53,151 nucleotides of DNA, from positions 57,600 through 110,750 of the forward strand of contig NZ_WHOM01000052.1 in the NCBI RefSeq assembly GCF_009739465.1, written 5' to 3'. The position numbers and the translations under genes were made by a program. Of the stretch, positions 31,502 through 40,397 are shown piece after piece. The number at the start of each line of letters is the position of its first letter. Within the stretch, counting starts at the first letter, position 1. The stretch comes from Streptomyces apocyni (GTDB lineage Bacteria > Actinomycetota > Actinomycetes > Streptomycetales > Streptomycetaceae). The notes beneath the pieces are model-generated. The model made no database searches and was not told the DNA's origin. It was given only the letters and a program-made list of their open reading frames with translations.

Positions 31502-32692
31502 ATGGAACTACCTCGGATCATCAGCGTCGACGACCACGTCATCGAGCCCGCACACCTCTTCGAGACCTGGCTGCCGAAGAAATACCAGGACCGTGGGCCC
31601 AAGTCCCTCACCGCGGGCATCGGCGAGCTCGAGTACACCGGCGGCAAGTACGTCATCACCATGGACCCGGACGGGCCGCCCACCGACTGGTGGATCTACG
31701 AAGACCTCAAGTTCCCGTACAAACGCAACATCGCCGCCGTCGGCTTCGACCGTGACGACATGACCCTGGAGGGCATCACCAGGGCTGAGATGCGCCGAGG
31801 CTGCTGGGACCCGGCGGCCCGGCTCGCCGACATGGACCTCAACCACGTCGAGGCGTCCCTCTGCTTCCCCACCTTCCCGCGCTTCTGCGGCCAGACCTTC
31901 GCCGAGGCGCACGACAAGGAGGTCGCGCTCGCCTGCGTACGCGCGTACAACGACTGGATGGTGGAGGAGTGGTGCGGCGACAGCGGCGGCCGCCTGATCC
32001 CGCTCTGCATCATCCCGCTCTGGGACATCGAGCTCGCCGTCGCCGAGGTCAGGCGCAACGCCGCGCGGGGAGTCCGGGCCGTCACCTTCTCCGAGATCCC
32101 CACCTACCTCGGGCTCCCCTCCATCCACTCCGGCTACTGGGACCCCTTCTTCGCCGTCTGCCAGGAGACCGGCACCGTCGTCAACATGCACATCGGCAGC
32201 AGCTCGCAGATGCCCGCCGCGTCCCCGGACGCGCCACCCGCCGTGCAGGCCGCGCTCAGCTTCAACAACGCCATGGCCTCGATGATGGACTTCCTCTTCT
32301 CCGGCGTCCTGGTGAAGTTCCCGCAGCTCAAGCTGGCGTACAGCGAAGGCCAGATGGGGTGGATCCCGTACGCCCTGGAGCGCGCCGACGACGTGTGGGA
32401 GGAACACCGTGCCTGGGGCGGGGTCCGGGACCTGATCCCCGAACCGCCGTCCACGTACTACTACCGCCAGATGTTCTGCTGCTTCTTCCGCGACAAGCAC
32501 GGCGTGGCATCCCTGGACGTCGTCGGGCGCGACAACGCCACCTTCGAGACCGACTATCCGCACGTCGACTCGACCTTCCCGCATACGAAAGAGGTCGCGC
32601 TCGACCATGTGAAGGGCCTGGACGACGCGACCGTCTACAAGCTGATGCGCGGCAACGCCATCCGCATGCTCAGCCTCGACCTCGACACCTAG
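31502..32692 (+). CDS. amidohydrolase-2 family metal-dependent hydrolase
   Basis: A 396-residue TIM-barrel hydrolase. The metal-binding start is degenerate, ISVDDHVIEP in place of H-x-H. Further signatures are FPTFPRFCGQTFAEAHD, VNMHIGSSSQ, LKLAYSEGQMGWIPYALERAD and the C-terminal FETDYPHVDSTFPHT, with Asp and His that normally bind metal. The family includes decarboxylases and C-C or lactone hydrolases of ring-cleavage pathways. In this island it may open or hydrolyse a cyclic CoA-pathway intermediate; that is inference. Twelve bases separate it from the next dehydrogenase gene. Confidence 0.88.
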   Translation: MELPRIISVDDHVIEPAHLFETWLPKKYQDRGPKSLTAGIGELEYTGGKYVITMDPDGPPTDWWIYEDLKFPYKRNIAAVGFDRDDMTLEGITRAEMRRGCWDPAARLADMDLNHVEASLCFPTFPRFCGQTFAEAHDKEVALACVRAYNDWMVEEWCGDSGGRLIPLCIIPLWDIELAVAEVRRNAARGVRAVTFSEIPTYLGLPSIHSGYWDPFFAVCQETGTVVNMHIGSSSQMPAASPDAPPAVQAALSFNNAMASMMDFLFSGVLVKFPQLKLAYSEGQMGWIPYALERADDVWEEHRAWGGVRDLIPEPPSTYYYRQMFCCFFRDKHGVASLDVVGRDNATFETDYPHVDSTFPHTKEVALDHVKGLDDATVYKLMRGNAIRMLSLDLDT

Positions 32693-32703
32693 GCAGGCTG
32701 GGA

Positions 32704-33864
32704 GTGGACCTCACCTACACCGCCGAAGAGGAAGACTTCCGGGCGCGGCTGCGCGCGTGGCTCCAGCGCGTGCTGCCGAAGCTGCCGCCCCGCCCCGCCC
32801 CCGACGACTGGCCCGGGCGCCGGGCGTACGACCTCGGCTGGCAGCGGATGCTGTACGACGCCGGATACGCGGGCCTGCACTGGCCGGTGGACGCCGGAGG
32901 GCAGGGCGCGACACCCACCCAGCACCTGATCTACCTGGAGGAGACCGAACGCGCGGGCGCCCCGTACGTCGGCGCCAACTTCGTCGGGCTGCTGCACGCC
33001 GGGCCGACCATCGCCGCCGTAGGCACCGCGGACCAGCGCGCCCGGTGGCTGCCGCCGGTGTTGCGCGGCGACGAGGTCTGGTGCCAGGGGTTCAGCGAGC
33101 CGGACGCGGGGTCTGACCTGGCCTCGCTGCGGACACGCGCCGTACGGGACGGTGACGCGTACGTCGTCAGCGGCACCAAGATCTGGACCTCGCACGCCGA
33201 GGTGGCCGACTGGTGCGAACTGCTGGTGCGCACCGACCCCGACGCGCCCAAGCACCGGGGGATCTCCTGGCTCGCGATGCCGATGGACGCGCCGGGCGTC
33301 ACCGTACGGCCGCTGCGTACCCTCGCGGGTTCGACGGAGTTCGCCGAGATGTTCCTGGACGAGGTGCGGGTGCCGGTGGCGAACCGGGTGGGCGCGGAGC
33401 ACGACGGCTGGCGGGTCACCATGGTCACGCTGTCGTTCGAGCGGGGCACGGCCTTCGTGGGGGAGGTCGTGGCCTGCCGCCGTACGCTTGGGCAGCTCGC
33501 CGCCGAGGCGCGGAAGAACGGCCGTTGGGATGATCCCGTACTGCGCCGGAGGCTCGGGAGGCTGAGCGCGGAGTTCGGCGCGCTGTGGCGGCTCACGCAG
33601 TGGAACGTGAGCGAGGCGCAGCACCAACGTACGGGGGGCGTCCCGGGGACCGGCGGCTCGGTCTTCAAGCTCCGCTATTCGCACGCCCGCCAGGAGCTGT
33701 ACGACACGGCGGCGGCCGTACTCGGACCTGACAGCCTGGACCTGGCGCGGGAGTGGAATCTGGACCGGCTCTCGGCACTCTCGTACACGATCGCGGCCGG
33801 TACGTCGCAGATCCAGCGCGACATCGTCGCCGAGCGGATACTCGGCCTGCCGAAGGGGCGGTGA
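32704..33864 (+). CDS. acyl-CoA dehydrogenase, likely larger subunit of a heteromer
   Basis: A 386-residue acyl-CoA dehydrogenase of the kind found in steroid and cyclic-acid catabolism. Features are GLHWPVDAGGQGATPTQHL, the FAD/substrate region WCQGFSEPDAGSDLASLRT, IWTSHAEVADW and the C-terminal AAGTSQIQRDIVAERILGLP. The position that carries the catalytic glutamate in medium-chain enzymes (YEGT) reads IAAGT here, so the base must lie elsewhere or on a partner. The next gene, 9 bases away, is a shorter dehydrogenase, suggesting an alpha2beta2 enzyme. GTG 32704 is chosen, as sequence upstream belongs to the amidohydrolase. Confidence 0.9.
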   Translation: MDLTYTAEEEDFRARLRAWLQRVLPKLPPRPAPDDWPGRRAYDLGWQRMLYDAGYAGLHWPVDAGGQGATPTQHLIYLEETERAGAPYVGANFVGLLHAGPTIAAVGTADQRARWLPPVLRGDEVWCQGFSEPDAGSDLASLRTRAVRDGDAYVVSGTKIWTSHAEVADWCELLVRTDPDAPKHRGISWLAMPMDAPGVTVRPLRTLAGSTEFAEMFLDEVRVPVANRVGAEHDGWRVTMVTLSFERGTAFVGEVVACRRTLGQLAAEARKNGRWDDPVLRRRLGRLSAEFGALWRLTQWNVSEAQHQRTGGVPGTGGSVFKLRYSHARQELYDTAAAVLGPDSLDLAREWNLDRLSALSYTIAAGTSQIQRDIVAERILGLPKGR

Positions 33865-33873
33865 GGCGGGTCC

Positions 33874-34806
33874 ATGGACTTCCAACTGACGGATGACCAG
33901 CGTGCGTTGCGGGCGGGAGTGCGGGAGATGCTGCGGCGCCGCTTCGGGCGGGAGGCGCTACGGGCCGCTGCCGCTCCTGGGGACGCTGCCGCTCCTGGGC
34001 TCGCTGCCGGTGACGCCGAACCCGCGCTTGACCGGGGCCTGTGGCGGGAGCTGGGCGCGGCCGGGTTCTTCTCGCTGCGGTTGCCGGAGAGCGAGGGCGG
34101 CGCCGAACTCGGGTTGCCCGAGGCGGTGCTGGTCTTCGAGGAGGCGGGGCGGGTGCTGCTGCCGGGGCCCCTGGTGGCCACGCATCTCGCGGCGGGCGAG
34201 GTGCCTGGGGCCGCGTCGGGGGAGACGGTGGTCACCGAGGTGTCGCGGGGGCTGGTCCCCTGGCTGAACGCGGCGGATGTCGTACGGCGGGACGAGGCGG
34301 CCGAGGGCGGGGTGGTCAGGGTGGCCGGGGCCGTACCGGTGCGGTCGGTGGACCCGACGACCCCGCTGCACCGGGTGCCTGAGGCCACGGGGCCCGGCAC
34401 CAGCCCCGTAGGCCCGCTCCTCACCGCCGCCGAGCAGCTCGGCAGCGCCGCCCGTACCTGCGAGATGGCCGTCCAATACGCCAAGGAGCGAGAGCAGTTC
34501 GGACAGCCGATCGGCGCCTTCCAGGCAGTCAAACACCTGTGCGCGCAGATGCTGGTACGGGCCGAGGTGGCACGCGGCGCGGTGTACGCGGCGGCCGTGA
34601 CCGGTGACGTACGGGAGATCGCGGCTGCCGCGCTGCTCGCCGACGAGGCGGCGGTCGACAACGCGCGCGACTGTCTCCAGGTGTACGGCGGCATGGGCTT
34701 CACCTGGGAAGCCGACGTCCATCTGCACCTCAAGCGGGCCTGGCTGCGCGCCGAGCTGGGATGGTCCGCGGGCGAGGCGGAGGAGATGCTGGCGGCCGCG
34801 CTGTGA
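33874..34806 (+). CDS. acyl-CoA dehydrogenase, short subunit
   Basis: A 310-residue acyl-CoA dehydrogenase relative, about 70 residues shorter than the usual enzyme. The middle beta domain is reduced to PGAASGETVVTEV and neighbours, lacking the W-x-T-S FAD segment. Retained are the N-terminal MDFQLTDDQRALRAGVREML, the FAD-binding REQFGQPIGAFQAVKHLCAQ and CLQVYGGMGFTWEADVHLHLKR. Pairing of a full-length and a shortened subunit matches heterotetrameric dehydrogenases known from steroid side-chain degradation. Ends at 34806 with no clear terminator. Confidence 0.88.
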   Translation: MDFQLTDDQRALRAGVREMLRRRFGREALRAAAAPGDAAAPGLAAGDAEPALDRGLWRELGAAGFFSLRLPESEGGAELGLPEAVLVFEEAGRVLLPGPLVATHLAAGEVPGAASGETVVTEVSRGLVPWLNAADVVRRDEAAEGGVVRVAGAVPVRSVDPTTPLHRVPEATGPGTSPVGPLLTAAEQLGSAARTCEMAVQYAKEREQFGQPIGAFQAVKHLCAQMLVRAEVARGAVYAAAVTGDVREIAAAALLADEAAVDNARDCLQVYGGMGFTWEADVHLHLKRAWLRAELGWSAGEAEEMLAAAL

Positions 34807-35209
34807 GGCGCGCGGTGAGGAGTGTCGAACAGGCTGACTACACAGCGTCGATATCGACCCGTGTCCTGGGCGCGCTCGTCACGGCACGGAGTCGGGCCCT
34901 CGCTCCGGTACGCTCCGTGGGATGCGAGTGGTTCTGATGGTGAGCCATACCGGTGTTGCCCGACTGGCGGCCCCGGAAGCGGCGATGCGCACCGCTCGCA
35001 GGGCATGGCGGTGCAGCGCGCCGTGCTGTTCGAGTCCCCGGCAAGCGCGTCGCACAGTATGCCGCACGCGTACTCCTTCGCGCTGGAATATGCCTGAAGC
35101 GCTTGTTGGGGTGACTGTACGTCAACCATGCTGTCTCGTACGGGGATCACGCTCCGTGATCCCATGGAGACACGAGGCGATGTGTCCGCCGGTTCGGATG
35201 GTGTGAGCG
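34807..35209. other. 403-bp gap with a 21-bp palindrome
   Basis: I see no supportable gene. The palindrome at 35143-35163 is the only clear signal. Short frames on both strands are open but lack ribosome sites. Confidence 0.4.
35143..35163. promoter_or_regulatory. 21-bp palindrome before the RsbW-like gene
   Basis: GGGATCACG (35143-35151) and CGTGATCCC (35155-35163) are exact complements around CTC. It ends 46 bases before the downstream GTG. It could be an operator or a hairpin in the leader. No matching consensus is known to me. Confidence 0.55.
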
Positions 35210-35740
35210 GTGCAGGTGCTTCAGGTACAGACGGAGGTCGGGGCGGACCCTGCTGAGGTAGGCCGCGTCCGTAGGTGGGTCAAGGTGTGGCTGGCCCGCT
35301 CCGGGATAGAGCTGGATGAGACGTTGGCCGAGTCAGTGATCCTGATCGTGTCGGAGCTGGTCACCAACGCCGTCGTGCACACCGGCGAGCCCGCCGTGCT
35401 GAGCCTGCGGCTCCCCGGTGTCCTCGCGGAGAGCCCGGGGACGGTACGGGTCGAGGTGGCCGACATCAGCAACCGGCCGCCCCAGCCCCGGCACGCCGAC
35501 GGGGACGCGACCCACGGCAGAGGCCTCGAACTCGTCGACGGACTCGCCTCGCGCTGGGGCTGGCAGCCCGAGGGCGCGGGCAAGCGCATCTGGTGCGAGG
35601 TGGACCGCCAGGCGGACTGCCAGAGGGATCGCCAGGCGGACCGCCAGGTGGATCGCCAGGCGGACCGCCAGGTGGATCGCCGCGAGGTCGCGAGCGCCGG
35701 TCAGGTGCGACCAGCGTGCGCTGTCGCTTTTCCGGCATAG
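35210..35740 (+). CDS. RsbW-like ATP-binding protein with a DRQA-repeat tail
   Basis: A 176-residue GHKL ATPase of the anti-sigma/regulatory kind. The N-box is VILIVSELVTNAVVHTGEP (about residues 43-61), then VEVADISNRPPQP and GRGLELVDGLASRWGW (G2 box). The GHKL fold ends near residue 130 and is followed by an unusual tail of four-residue repeats, VDRQ, ADCQ, RDRQ, ADRQ and so on, then 15 other residues. It interrupts the catabolic island and has no obvious partner nearby; no CTGACGG operator precedes it. The ribosome site before GTG 35210 is weak. Confidence 0.85.
   Translation: MQVLQVQTEVGADPAEVGRVRRWVKVWLARSGIELDETLAESVILIVSELVTNAVVHTGEPAVLSLRLPGVLAESPGTVRVEVADISNRPPQPRHADGDATHGRGLELVDGLASRWGWQPEGAGKRIWCEVDRQADCQRDRQADRQVDRQADRQVDRREVASAGQVRPACAVAFPA
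35600..35683 (+). repeat. seven 12-bp in-frame repeats (xDxQ tail)
   Basis: Seven consecutive 12-bp units related to GTGGATCGCCAG / GCGGACCGCCAG encode VDRQ, ADCQ, RDRQ, ADRQ, VDRQ, ADRQ and VDRR at the C-terminus of the RsbW-like ATPase. Confidence 0.9.
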
Positions 35741-35989
35741 CCGAACAGAACGCCGGGCAGGTATTGACGTGGCGTGATCGGCTGATCACTCTGGTGTCCA
35801 GCGATGCGCCGTGAGGGGACGTCGAGGGGGCCTGAGGCGGGGTCAGGTCCGGCTTGGCGAGCGCGGGTCGTGCTTCGGCGCCAGCCGGAGTGATGGCGGC
35901 GCGCACTGCCGTGCTCGGGGCGCCAGGCGCGCGCCGCCACCGTTCCTCAGGCACCGTTCCTCAGGTACCGCTCACCAGGGCACCGCTGC

Positions 35990-36943
35990 TCAGAGCGTGG
36001 CCACGGGAGCGACCGGGCTGCCCGTCGCACCGACGAAGGGTTCCGGTACGGCCGACAGCAGGAACGTATAGCGGGATTCTTGTGCACAGGCTGTGGACAA
36101 CTCTTCGAGCTGGAAGTTCTGCCCCTGCAGCATGCCCATCTCGACCAGGTCGAGCGCGTGTACGGGCAGCCACAGGTTCTCGATCTCCGGCGGAAAGATC
36201 TCAAAGGTCAGCGTGTCATTGGCGACCGCCGCGACATCCCGCGCGTGGAACCACTCGGGGGTGCGGACCGACAGCCCCGGCGACGGGTACCCGTACGCGT
36301 GCTTGTCGCCGGACAGGTAGACCTGCATCTGCCCGGTCCGTACGAGGACGATATCGCCCGAGCGCACGGTGACCCCCGCGAACTCCTCGGCCTCGGCCAG
36401 GTCTTCCGGGGTCACGCCATGGCCGCCCGGTAGCCGGTCCAGGCCCTTGGCGCGGGCGATGTCCAGCAGGACGCCGCGCGAGACGAGAGGCCCGGCCTTG
36501 TCGATGCCGCTGAACCTGGCGCCGGTGTGCGCGGTGATCGTGTCCGCTGGCCGCCCGTTGTAGAGCCGCCCCGAGTGTGAGACATGGGTGAGCGCGTCCC
36601 AGTGGGTGGCCGCCTGGAGCCCCATGGTCACGGCGTCGTCGCTACAGGCGACCGTGCCAGGGCCGAACAGCTCCTGGTTGATCTGCACCATGCTGTGGAA
36701 CGGATTGATCCGCCCCGGGATCACCCCCGTCTGCACCCCGTCCTGCTGAAGCGGCAGCGCGAGGGGGACCCGGCGCCCGGTCCTGACCTCGGCCGCGGCC
36801 TGCCGTACGACCTCGTCGGTGATGAGGTTCAGGGTGCCGATCTCGTCGTCGGCACCCCAACGGCCCCAGTTGTTCACGCGCTTGGCGATGTCGTGGAACT
36901 CCGGTGGGAGGGACGGGGGCTGCGGTTCGTCGGCGGCTGGCAT
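35990..36943 (-). CDS. cyclase/kynurenine-formamidase-like hydrolase
   Basis: A 317-residue metal-dependent hydrolase of the cyclase family (kynurenine formamidase fold). Recognisable parts are RWGADDEIGTLNLIT, the metal site THWDALTHVSHSGRLYNG (family pattern H-x-G-T-H-x-D-x-P-x-H, changed), ARFSGIDKAGPLVSRGVLLD, SGDIVLVRTGQM and LPVHALDLVEMGMLQGQN. It probably hydrolyses an amide, lactone or cyclic intermediate of the island pathway. It is divergent from the short-chain dehydrogenase gene; operator C (37033-37047) lies between them. In the 249-bp gap on its 3' side (35741-35989) I see nothing. Confidence 0.88.
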   Translation of the reverse strand: MPAADEPQPPSLPPEFHDIAKRVNNWGRWGADDEIGTLNLITDEVVRQAAAEVRTGRRVPLALPLQQDGVQTGVIPGRINPFHSMVQINQELFGPGTVACSDDAVTMGLQAATHWDALTHVSHSGRLYNGRPADTITAHTGARFSGIDKAGPLVSRGVLLDIARAKGLDRLPGGHGVTPEDLAEAEEFAGVTVRSGDIVLVRTGQMQVYLSGDKHAYGYPSPGLSVRTPEWFHARDVAAVANDTLTFEIFPPEIENLWLPVHALDLVEMGMLQGQNFQLEELSTACAQESRYTFLLSAVPEPFVGATGSPVAPVATL

Positions 36944-37032
36944 GTGGGCCTCCTGATCTCCGCGTGATCTCGCGTGATCTCGCGCTGCGTCGTGCCTGCG
37001 TCTTGCGCTTTCTCGTCCGATGACTCAAGAAT

Positions 37033-37047
37033 CTAACGGTCCGTCAG
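37033..37047. promoter_or_regulatory. CTGACGG-type operator C
   Basis: CTAACGGTCCGTCAG lies in the 126-bp divergent gap between the cyclase-family gene (start 36943) and the dehydrogenase operon (start 37070), 23 bases before the latter. Confidence 0.78.
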
Positions 37048-37069
37048 AAACCTGGGGAAGGGGCCGGGC

Positions 37070-37981
37070 GTGGGGAACTTCTTGGCAGGCAAGGTCATCG
37101 CCGTCACCGGAGCCGGTCGGGGCATCGGACGGGCGGTCGCGCTGGCCGCCGCGAACGAAGGCGCGAAGGTCGTGGTGAACGACTACGGCGTCTCCATCGA
37201 CGGCGGTGAACCGGCGAGCGAGATAGCCGAGTCCGTGGTCAAGGACATCCAGGCGGCGGGCGGCGAAGCGGTCGCCGTCGCCGACGACATCTCGACCATG
37301 GCGGGTGGCCAACGGGTCGTGGACGTGGCGCAGACGGAGTTCGGGCGCCTGGACGGCGCCGTCTGTGTGGCCGGGATTCTGCGCGAGCGGATGCTGTTCA
37401 ACATGTCGGAGGAGGAGTGGGACCCGGTAATCGCCACGCACCTCAAGGGCACCTTCACGGTGTTCCGCGCGGCATCGGCGCTGATGCGCAAGCAGGGCAC
37501 CGGCACGCTGATCGGGTTCACCAGCGGAAACCACCAGGGCAGCGTCTCGCAGGCCAACTACGCCTCGGCCAAGGGCGGCATCATCTCGCTGGTGCGGAGC
37601 GCGGCCCTGGGGCTGCACAAGTACGGGGTCACGGCGAACGCGATAGCCCCCGTCGCCCGTACCCGGATGTCCGCCAACGTCCCCGTGGAGCTGACGGAGA
37701 TCGGCGAGCCGGAAGACGTCGCGGCCCTGGTGGTGTACCTGCTGAGCGAGCGGGCCCGCGAAGAGAAGATCACCGGGCAGGTGTACACGATCGCCGGACC
37801 GAAGATCGCGGTGTGGGCCCAGCCACGGGAGCTACGGGCCGGGTACGCGGACGGGGGCTGGACCCCGTCCAAGATCGCGGACTTCCTCCCGGGAACGGTG
37901 GGCACGGACCCGATGCCGATGCTCGCTCAACTGGAGGCGATGGCCGAGGCGGCGGCGCGCAAGGCGCGGCCCAACGCGTGA
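37070..37981 (+). CDS. short-chain dehydrogenase/reductase
   Basis: A 303-residue SDR that probably oxidises a 3-hydroxyacyl-CoA or ring hydroxyl. It has the cofactor motif TGAGRGIG near residue 14, followed by acidic D residues suggesting NAD preference, catalytic Ser in TSGNHQG and the Y-x-x-x-K pair in NYASAKGG. The long C-terminus (DGGWTPSKIADFLPG) resembles the dehydrogenase part of peroxisomal-type MFE-2 enzymes. GTG 37070 has GGGGAAGGGG upstream. It leads an operon with the acyl-CoA dehydrogenase and alcohol dehydrogenase genes. The 94-bp gap after it contains CATCCGGCCCC-type repeats. Confidence 0.92.
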   Translation: MGNFLAGKVIAVTGAGRGIGRAVALAAANEGAKVVVNDYGVSIDGGEPASEIAESVVKDIQAAGGEAVAVADDISTMAGGQRVVDVAQTEFGRLDGAVCVAGILRERMLFNMSEEEWDPVIATHLKGTFTVFRAASALMRKQGTGTLIGFTSGNHQGSVSQANYASAKGGIISLVRSAALGLHKYGVTANAIAPVARTRMSANVPVELTEIGEPEDVAALVVYLLSERAREEKITGQVYTIAGPKIAVWAQPRELRAGYADGGWTPSKIADFLPGTVGTDPMPMLAQLEAMAEAAARKARPNA

Positions 37982-38075
37982 ATCCCGACCGGCCCCGCAT
38001 CCGGCCCCCCATCCGGCCCCGCATCCGGCGCCGCAGGCGGCCGGACAAGCGGTCCCACAATCTGGAGGAAGCACC

Positions 38076-39323
38076 GTGGAGTTCGGCTTCGACGCGGCGG
38101 ACGACGCGTTCCGCCAGGACGCCCGCAGCTGGCTCCAGGCGCACCTCACCGACGCGTTCGCCGACGCCGCGGGCCAAGGAGGCCCCGGCAGCGAACACGA
38201 GGGCGCCGAAGCCCGCCGCGCCTGGGAGCGCGAGCTAGGCGCGGGCGGCTGGATCGGCATCGGCTGGGACGCCGCGTACCGGCGCCAGCAGGCGGCCAGG
38301 ACTGCCACGCTCACCCAACAGGTCGTCTGGGCGGAGGAGTACGCCCGCGCCAGGGCCCCCGCCCGCTACGGCCACATCGGCGAGAACCTCCTCGCCCCCA
38401 CGCTCCTCGCGTACGGCACCGAGGACCAGCGACGCCGCTTCCTCCCGCCCATCGCCCGCGGCGAGACGCTGTGGTGCCAGGGCTACAGCGAACCGGGCGC
38501 GGGGTCGGACCTCGCCGGGGTCCGTACGACCGCACGCCGCGACGTCGCCCACGACGGCAAGGCAACTTCCGGTAGGGCAACCTACCGCGTCACCGGGCAG
38601 AAGACCTGGACCTCACTCGCGCGCGAAGCCGACTGGTGCTTCGTCCTGGCCAGAACCGAGGCGGGCGCGCGGCGGCACCGGGGCCTGTCGCTGCTGCTGG
38701 TGCCGATGGACCAGCCGGGCCGTATCGAGGTGCGGCCGATCACCCAACTCACCGGCACGAGCGAGTTCAACGAAGTCTTCTTCGACGGGGCCGTGGCGGC
38801 GGCCGAGGACATCGTCGGCGGCGAGGGCAACGGCTGGTCCGTCGCCATGGGCCTGCTCGCGCTCGAACGCGGGGTCTCCACGCTCGTGCAGCAGATCGGC
38901 TTCGCCGAGGAACTGTCGGGCGTACTGCGCGAGGCGGCGCGTGCCACGGCTGCTGATCCCGTGCTCAAGGACCGCCTCGTACGACAGTGGGCCGAGCTGC
39001 GCACCATGCGCTGGAACGCCCTGCGCACGCTGGGCAGTTCGAGCGAGCCGTCCCACCCAGGCGCGCCCAGCGTGGCCAAGTTGCTGTGGGGCGGCTGGCA
39101 TCAGCGCCTGGGGGAGCTGGCGATGCAGGTGCGCGGCGCTTCCGCGACCGTCGGCCCGTACGACTGGAGCGGCGAGCGGGCGTACGAACTGGACGCCTGG
39201 CAGCGGCTGTTCCTCTTCACCCGGGCCGACACGATCTACGGCGGCTCGGACGAGATCCAGCGCGACATCATCGCCGAGCGCGTGCTCGGTCTGCCCAAGG
39301 AGCCCAAGGGAGGCGTTCGGTGA
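38076..39323 (+). CDS. acyl-CoA dehydrogenase
   Basis: A 415-residue acyl-CoA dehydrogenase of the cyclic/steroid-acid type. Motifs are WCQGYSEPGAGSDLAGVRT, KTWTSLAREADWCFVLART, LTGTSEFNEVFFDGAV and the C-terminal YGGSDEIQRDIIAERVLGLPKE. The medium-chain catalytic glutamate position is glycine (YGGS). GGAGGAAG gives a good ribosome site before GTG 38076. It overlaps the alcohol dehydrogenase gene by four bases. Confidence 0.92.
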   Translation: MEFGFDAADDAFRQDARSWLQAHLTDAFADAAGQGGPGSEHEGAEARRAWERELGAGGWIGIGWDAAYRRQQAARTATLTQQVVWAEEYARARAPARYGHIGENLLAPTLLAYGTEDQRRRFLPPIARGETLWCQGYSEPGAGSDLAGVRTTARRDVAHDGKATSGRATYRVTGQKTWTSLAREADWCFVLARTEAGARRHRGLSLLLVPMDQPGRIEVRPITQLTGTSEFNEVFFDGAVAAAEDIVGGEGNGWSVAMGLLALERGVSTLVQQIGFAEELSGVLREAARATAADPVLKDRLVRQWAELRTMRWNALRTLGSSSEPSHPGAPSVAKLLWGGWHQRLGELAMQVRGASATVGPYDWSGERAYELDAWQRLFLFTRADTIYGGSDEIQRDIIAERVLGLPKEPKGGVR

Positions 39324-40390
39324 GAGGCGTTCTGTTCGACGGCAAGCACACCCAGGTGGTCGATGACCTGGAGATACGTGACCCCGGGCCCGGTGAAGTC
39401 ATGGTCGCGGTAGCCGCGGCGGGGCTGTGCCACAGCGACCTGTCGGTCATCGACGGCACGATTCCCTTCCCGCGGCCCGTGGTGCTCGGGCACGAGGGCG
39501 CGGGGGTCGTCGAGTCGGTCGGGCCCGGCGTCTCCCACGTGGCGCCGGGTGACCATGTGGCGCTGTCCACGCTCGCCAACTGCGGGGCCTGCGCGGAGTG
39601 CGACCGGGGGCGGCCCACGATGTGCCGTAGGGCGATCGGTATGCCGGGCCAGCCGTTCTCGCGTGGCGGGCGGCCGGTGTACCAGTTCGCGTCCAACTCG
39701 GCTTTCGCGGAGCGGACGGTGGTGAAGGCCGTACAGGCGGTGAGGATTCCCGAGGACATTCCGCTGACCTCAGCCGCGCTCATCGGGTGCGCGGTGCTGA
39801 CGGGCGTCGGTGCCGTACTCAACCGCGCACGCGTGGACCGTGGTGACAGCGTGGTGGTGATCGGCGCGGGCGGGGTCGGGCTCAACGTCCTTCAGGGTGC
39901 GCGGTTCGCGGGCGCGCTCACGGTGGTGGCGGTGGACGCGAACCCGGCGAAGGAGGCGATGGCGCGGCAGTTCGGGGCCACGCACTTCATCGACGCGTCG
40001 CAGTCCGCGGACACCTCAGCCGCCGTACGGGAGATCCTGCCGAACGGCGCGGACCACGTCTTCGAATGCGTTGGCAGTCCGCGGCTGATCCGTCAGGCCG
40101 TGGACCTGCTGGACCGGCACGGGCAGGCCGTCCTGCTCGGGATGCCAGGCCCCAAGGCCGAGGCGACCTTCGTCCCCGCGAACCTGTTCCTGGACAAGTC
40201 GATCCTTGGCTGCCGCTATGGGGCGTCGCGGCCGCAACGGGACATCGCGCTCTACGCGGAGCTGTACCGGCAGGGTCGGCTGCTCCTGGACGAACTGGTG
40301 ACGGAGACGTACCCGGTGGAGGACTTCGCGAAGGCGGTGGACGACGCGGAGCAGGGGCGGTTGGCGCGGGGGGTGCTGACGTTCGGGTGA
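39320..40390 (+). CDS. zinc-dependent alcohol dehydrogenase
   Basis: A 356-residue medium-chain dehydrogenase. Catalytic zinc ligands are in GLCHSDLS and GHEGAGVVESVG, structural zinc cysteines in CGACAECDRGRPTMC, and the Rossmann motif is VIGAGGVGLNVLQGARFAGA. It resembles actinobacterial class III-like enzymes (some depend on mycothiol or tightly bound NAD). GTG 39320 overlaps the previous stop codon (GTGA), so it is co-translated with the acyl-CoA dehydrogenase. It may oxidise an alcohol intermediate of the same pathway. Confidence 0.92.
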   Translation: MRGVLFDGKHTQVVDDLEIRDPGPGEVMVAVAAAGLCHSDLSVIDGTIPFPRPVVLGHEGAGVVESVGPGVSHVAPGDHVALSTLANCGACAECDRGRPTMCRRAIGMPGQPFSRGGRPVYQFASNSAFAERTVVKAVQAVRIPEDIPLTSAALIGCAVLTGVGAVLNRARVDRGDSVVVIGAGGVGLNVLQGARFAGALTVVAVDANPAKEAMARQFGATHFIDASQSADTSAAVREILPNGADHVFECVGSPRLIRQAVDLLDRHGQAVLLGMPGPKAEATFVPANLFLDKSILGCRYGASRPQRDIALYAELYRQGRLLLDELVTETYPVEDFAKAVDDAEQGRLARGVLTFG

Positions 40391-40397
40391 GTTCCAG

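Noticed and set aside
35020..35050. tRNA-like T-loop GTTCGAGTCC
   Set aside because: The flanking bases cannot form the T stem or acceptor stem, and no D or anticodon arm is present.
33675..35165. Long antisense frame over the acyl-CoA dehydrogenase genes (496 codons)
   Set aside because: It is Ser/Thr/Pro/Arg-rich, the usual shadow of a high-GC gene, and the sense genes have clear family motifs.
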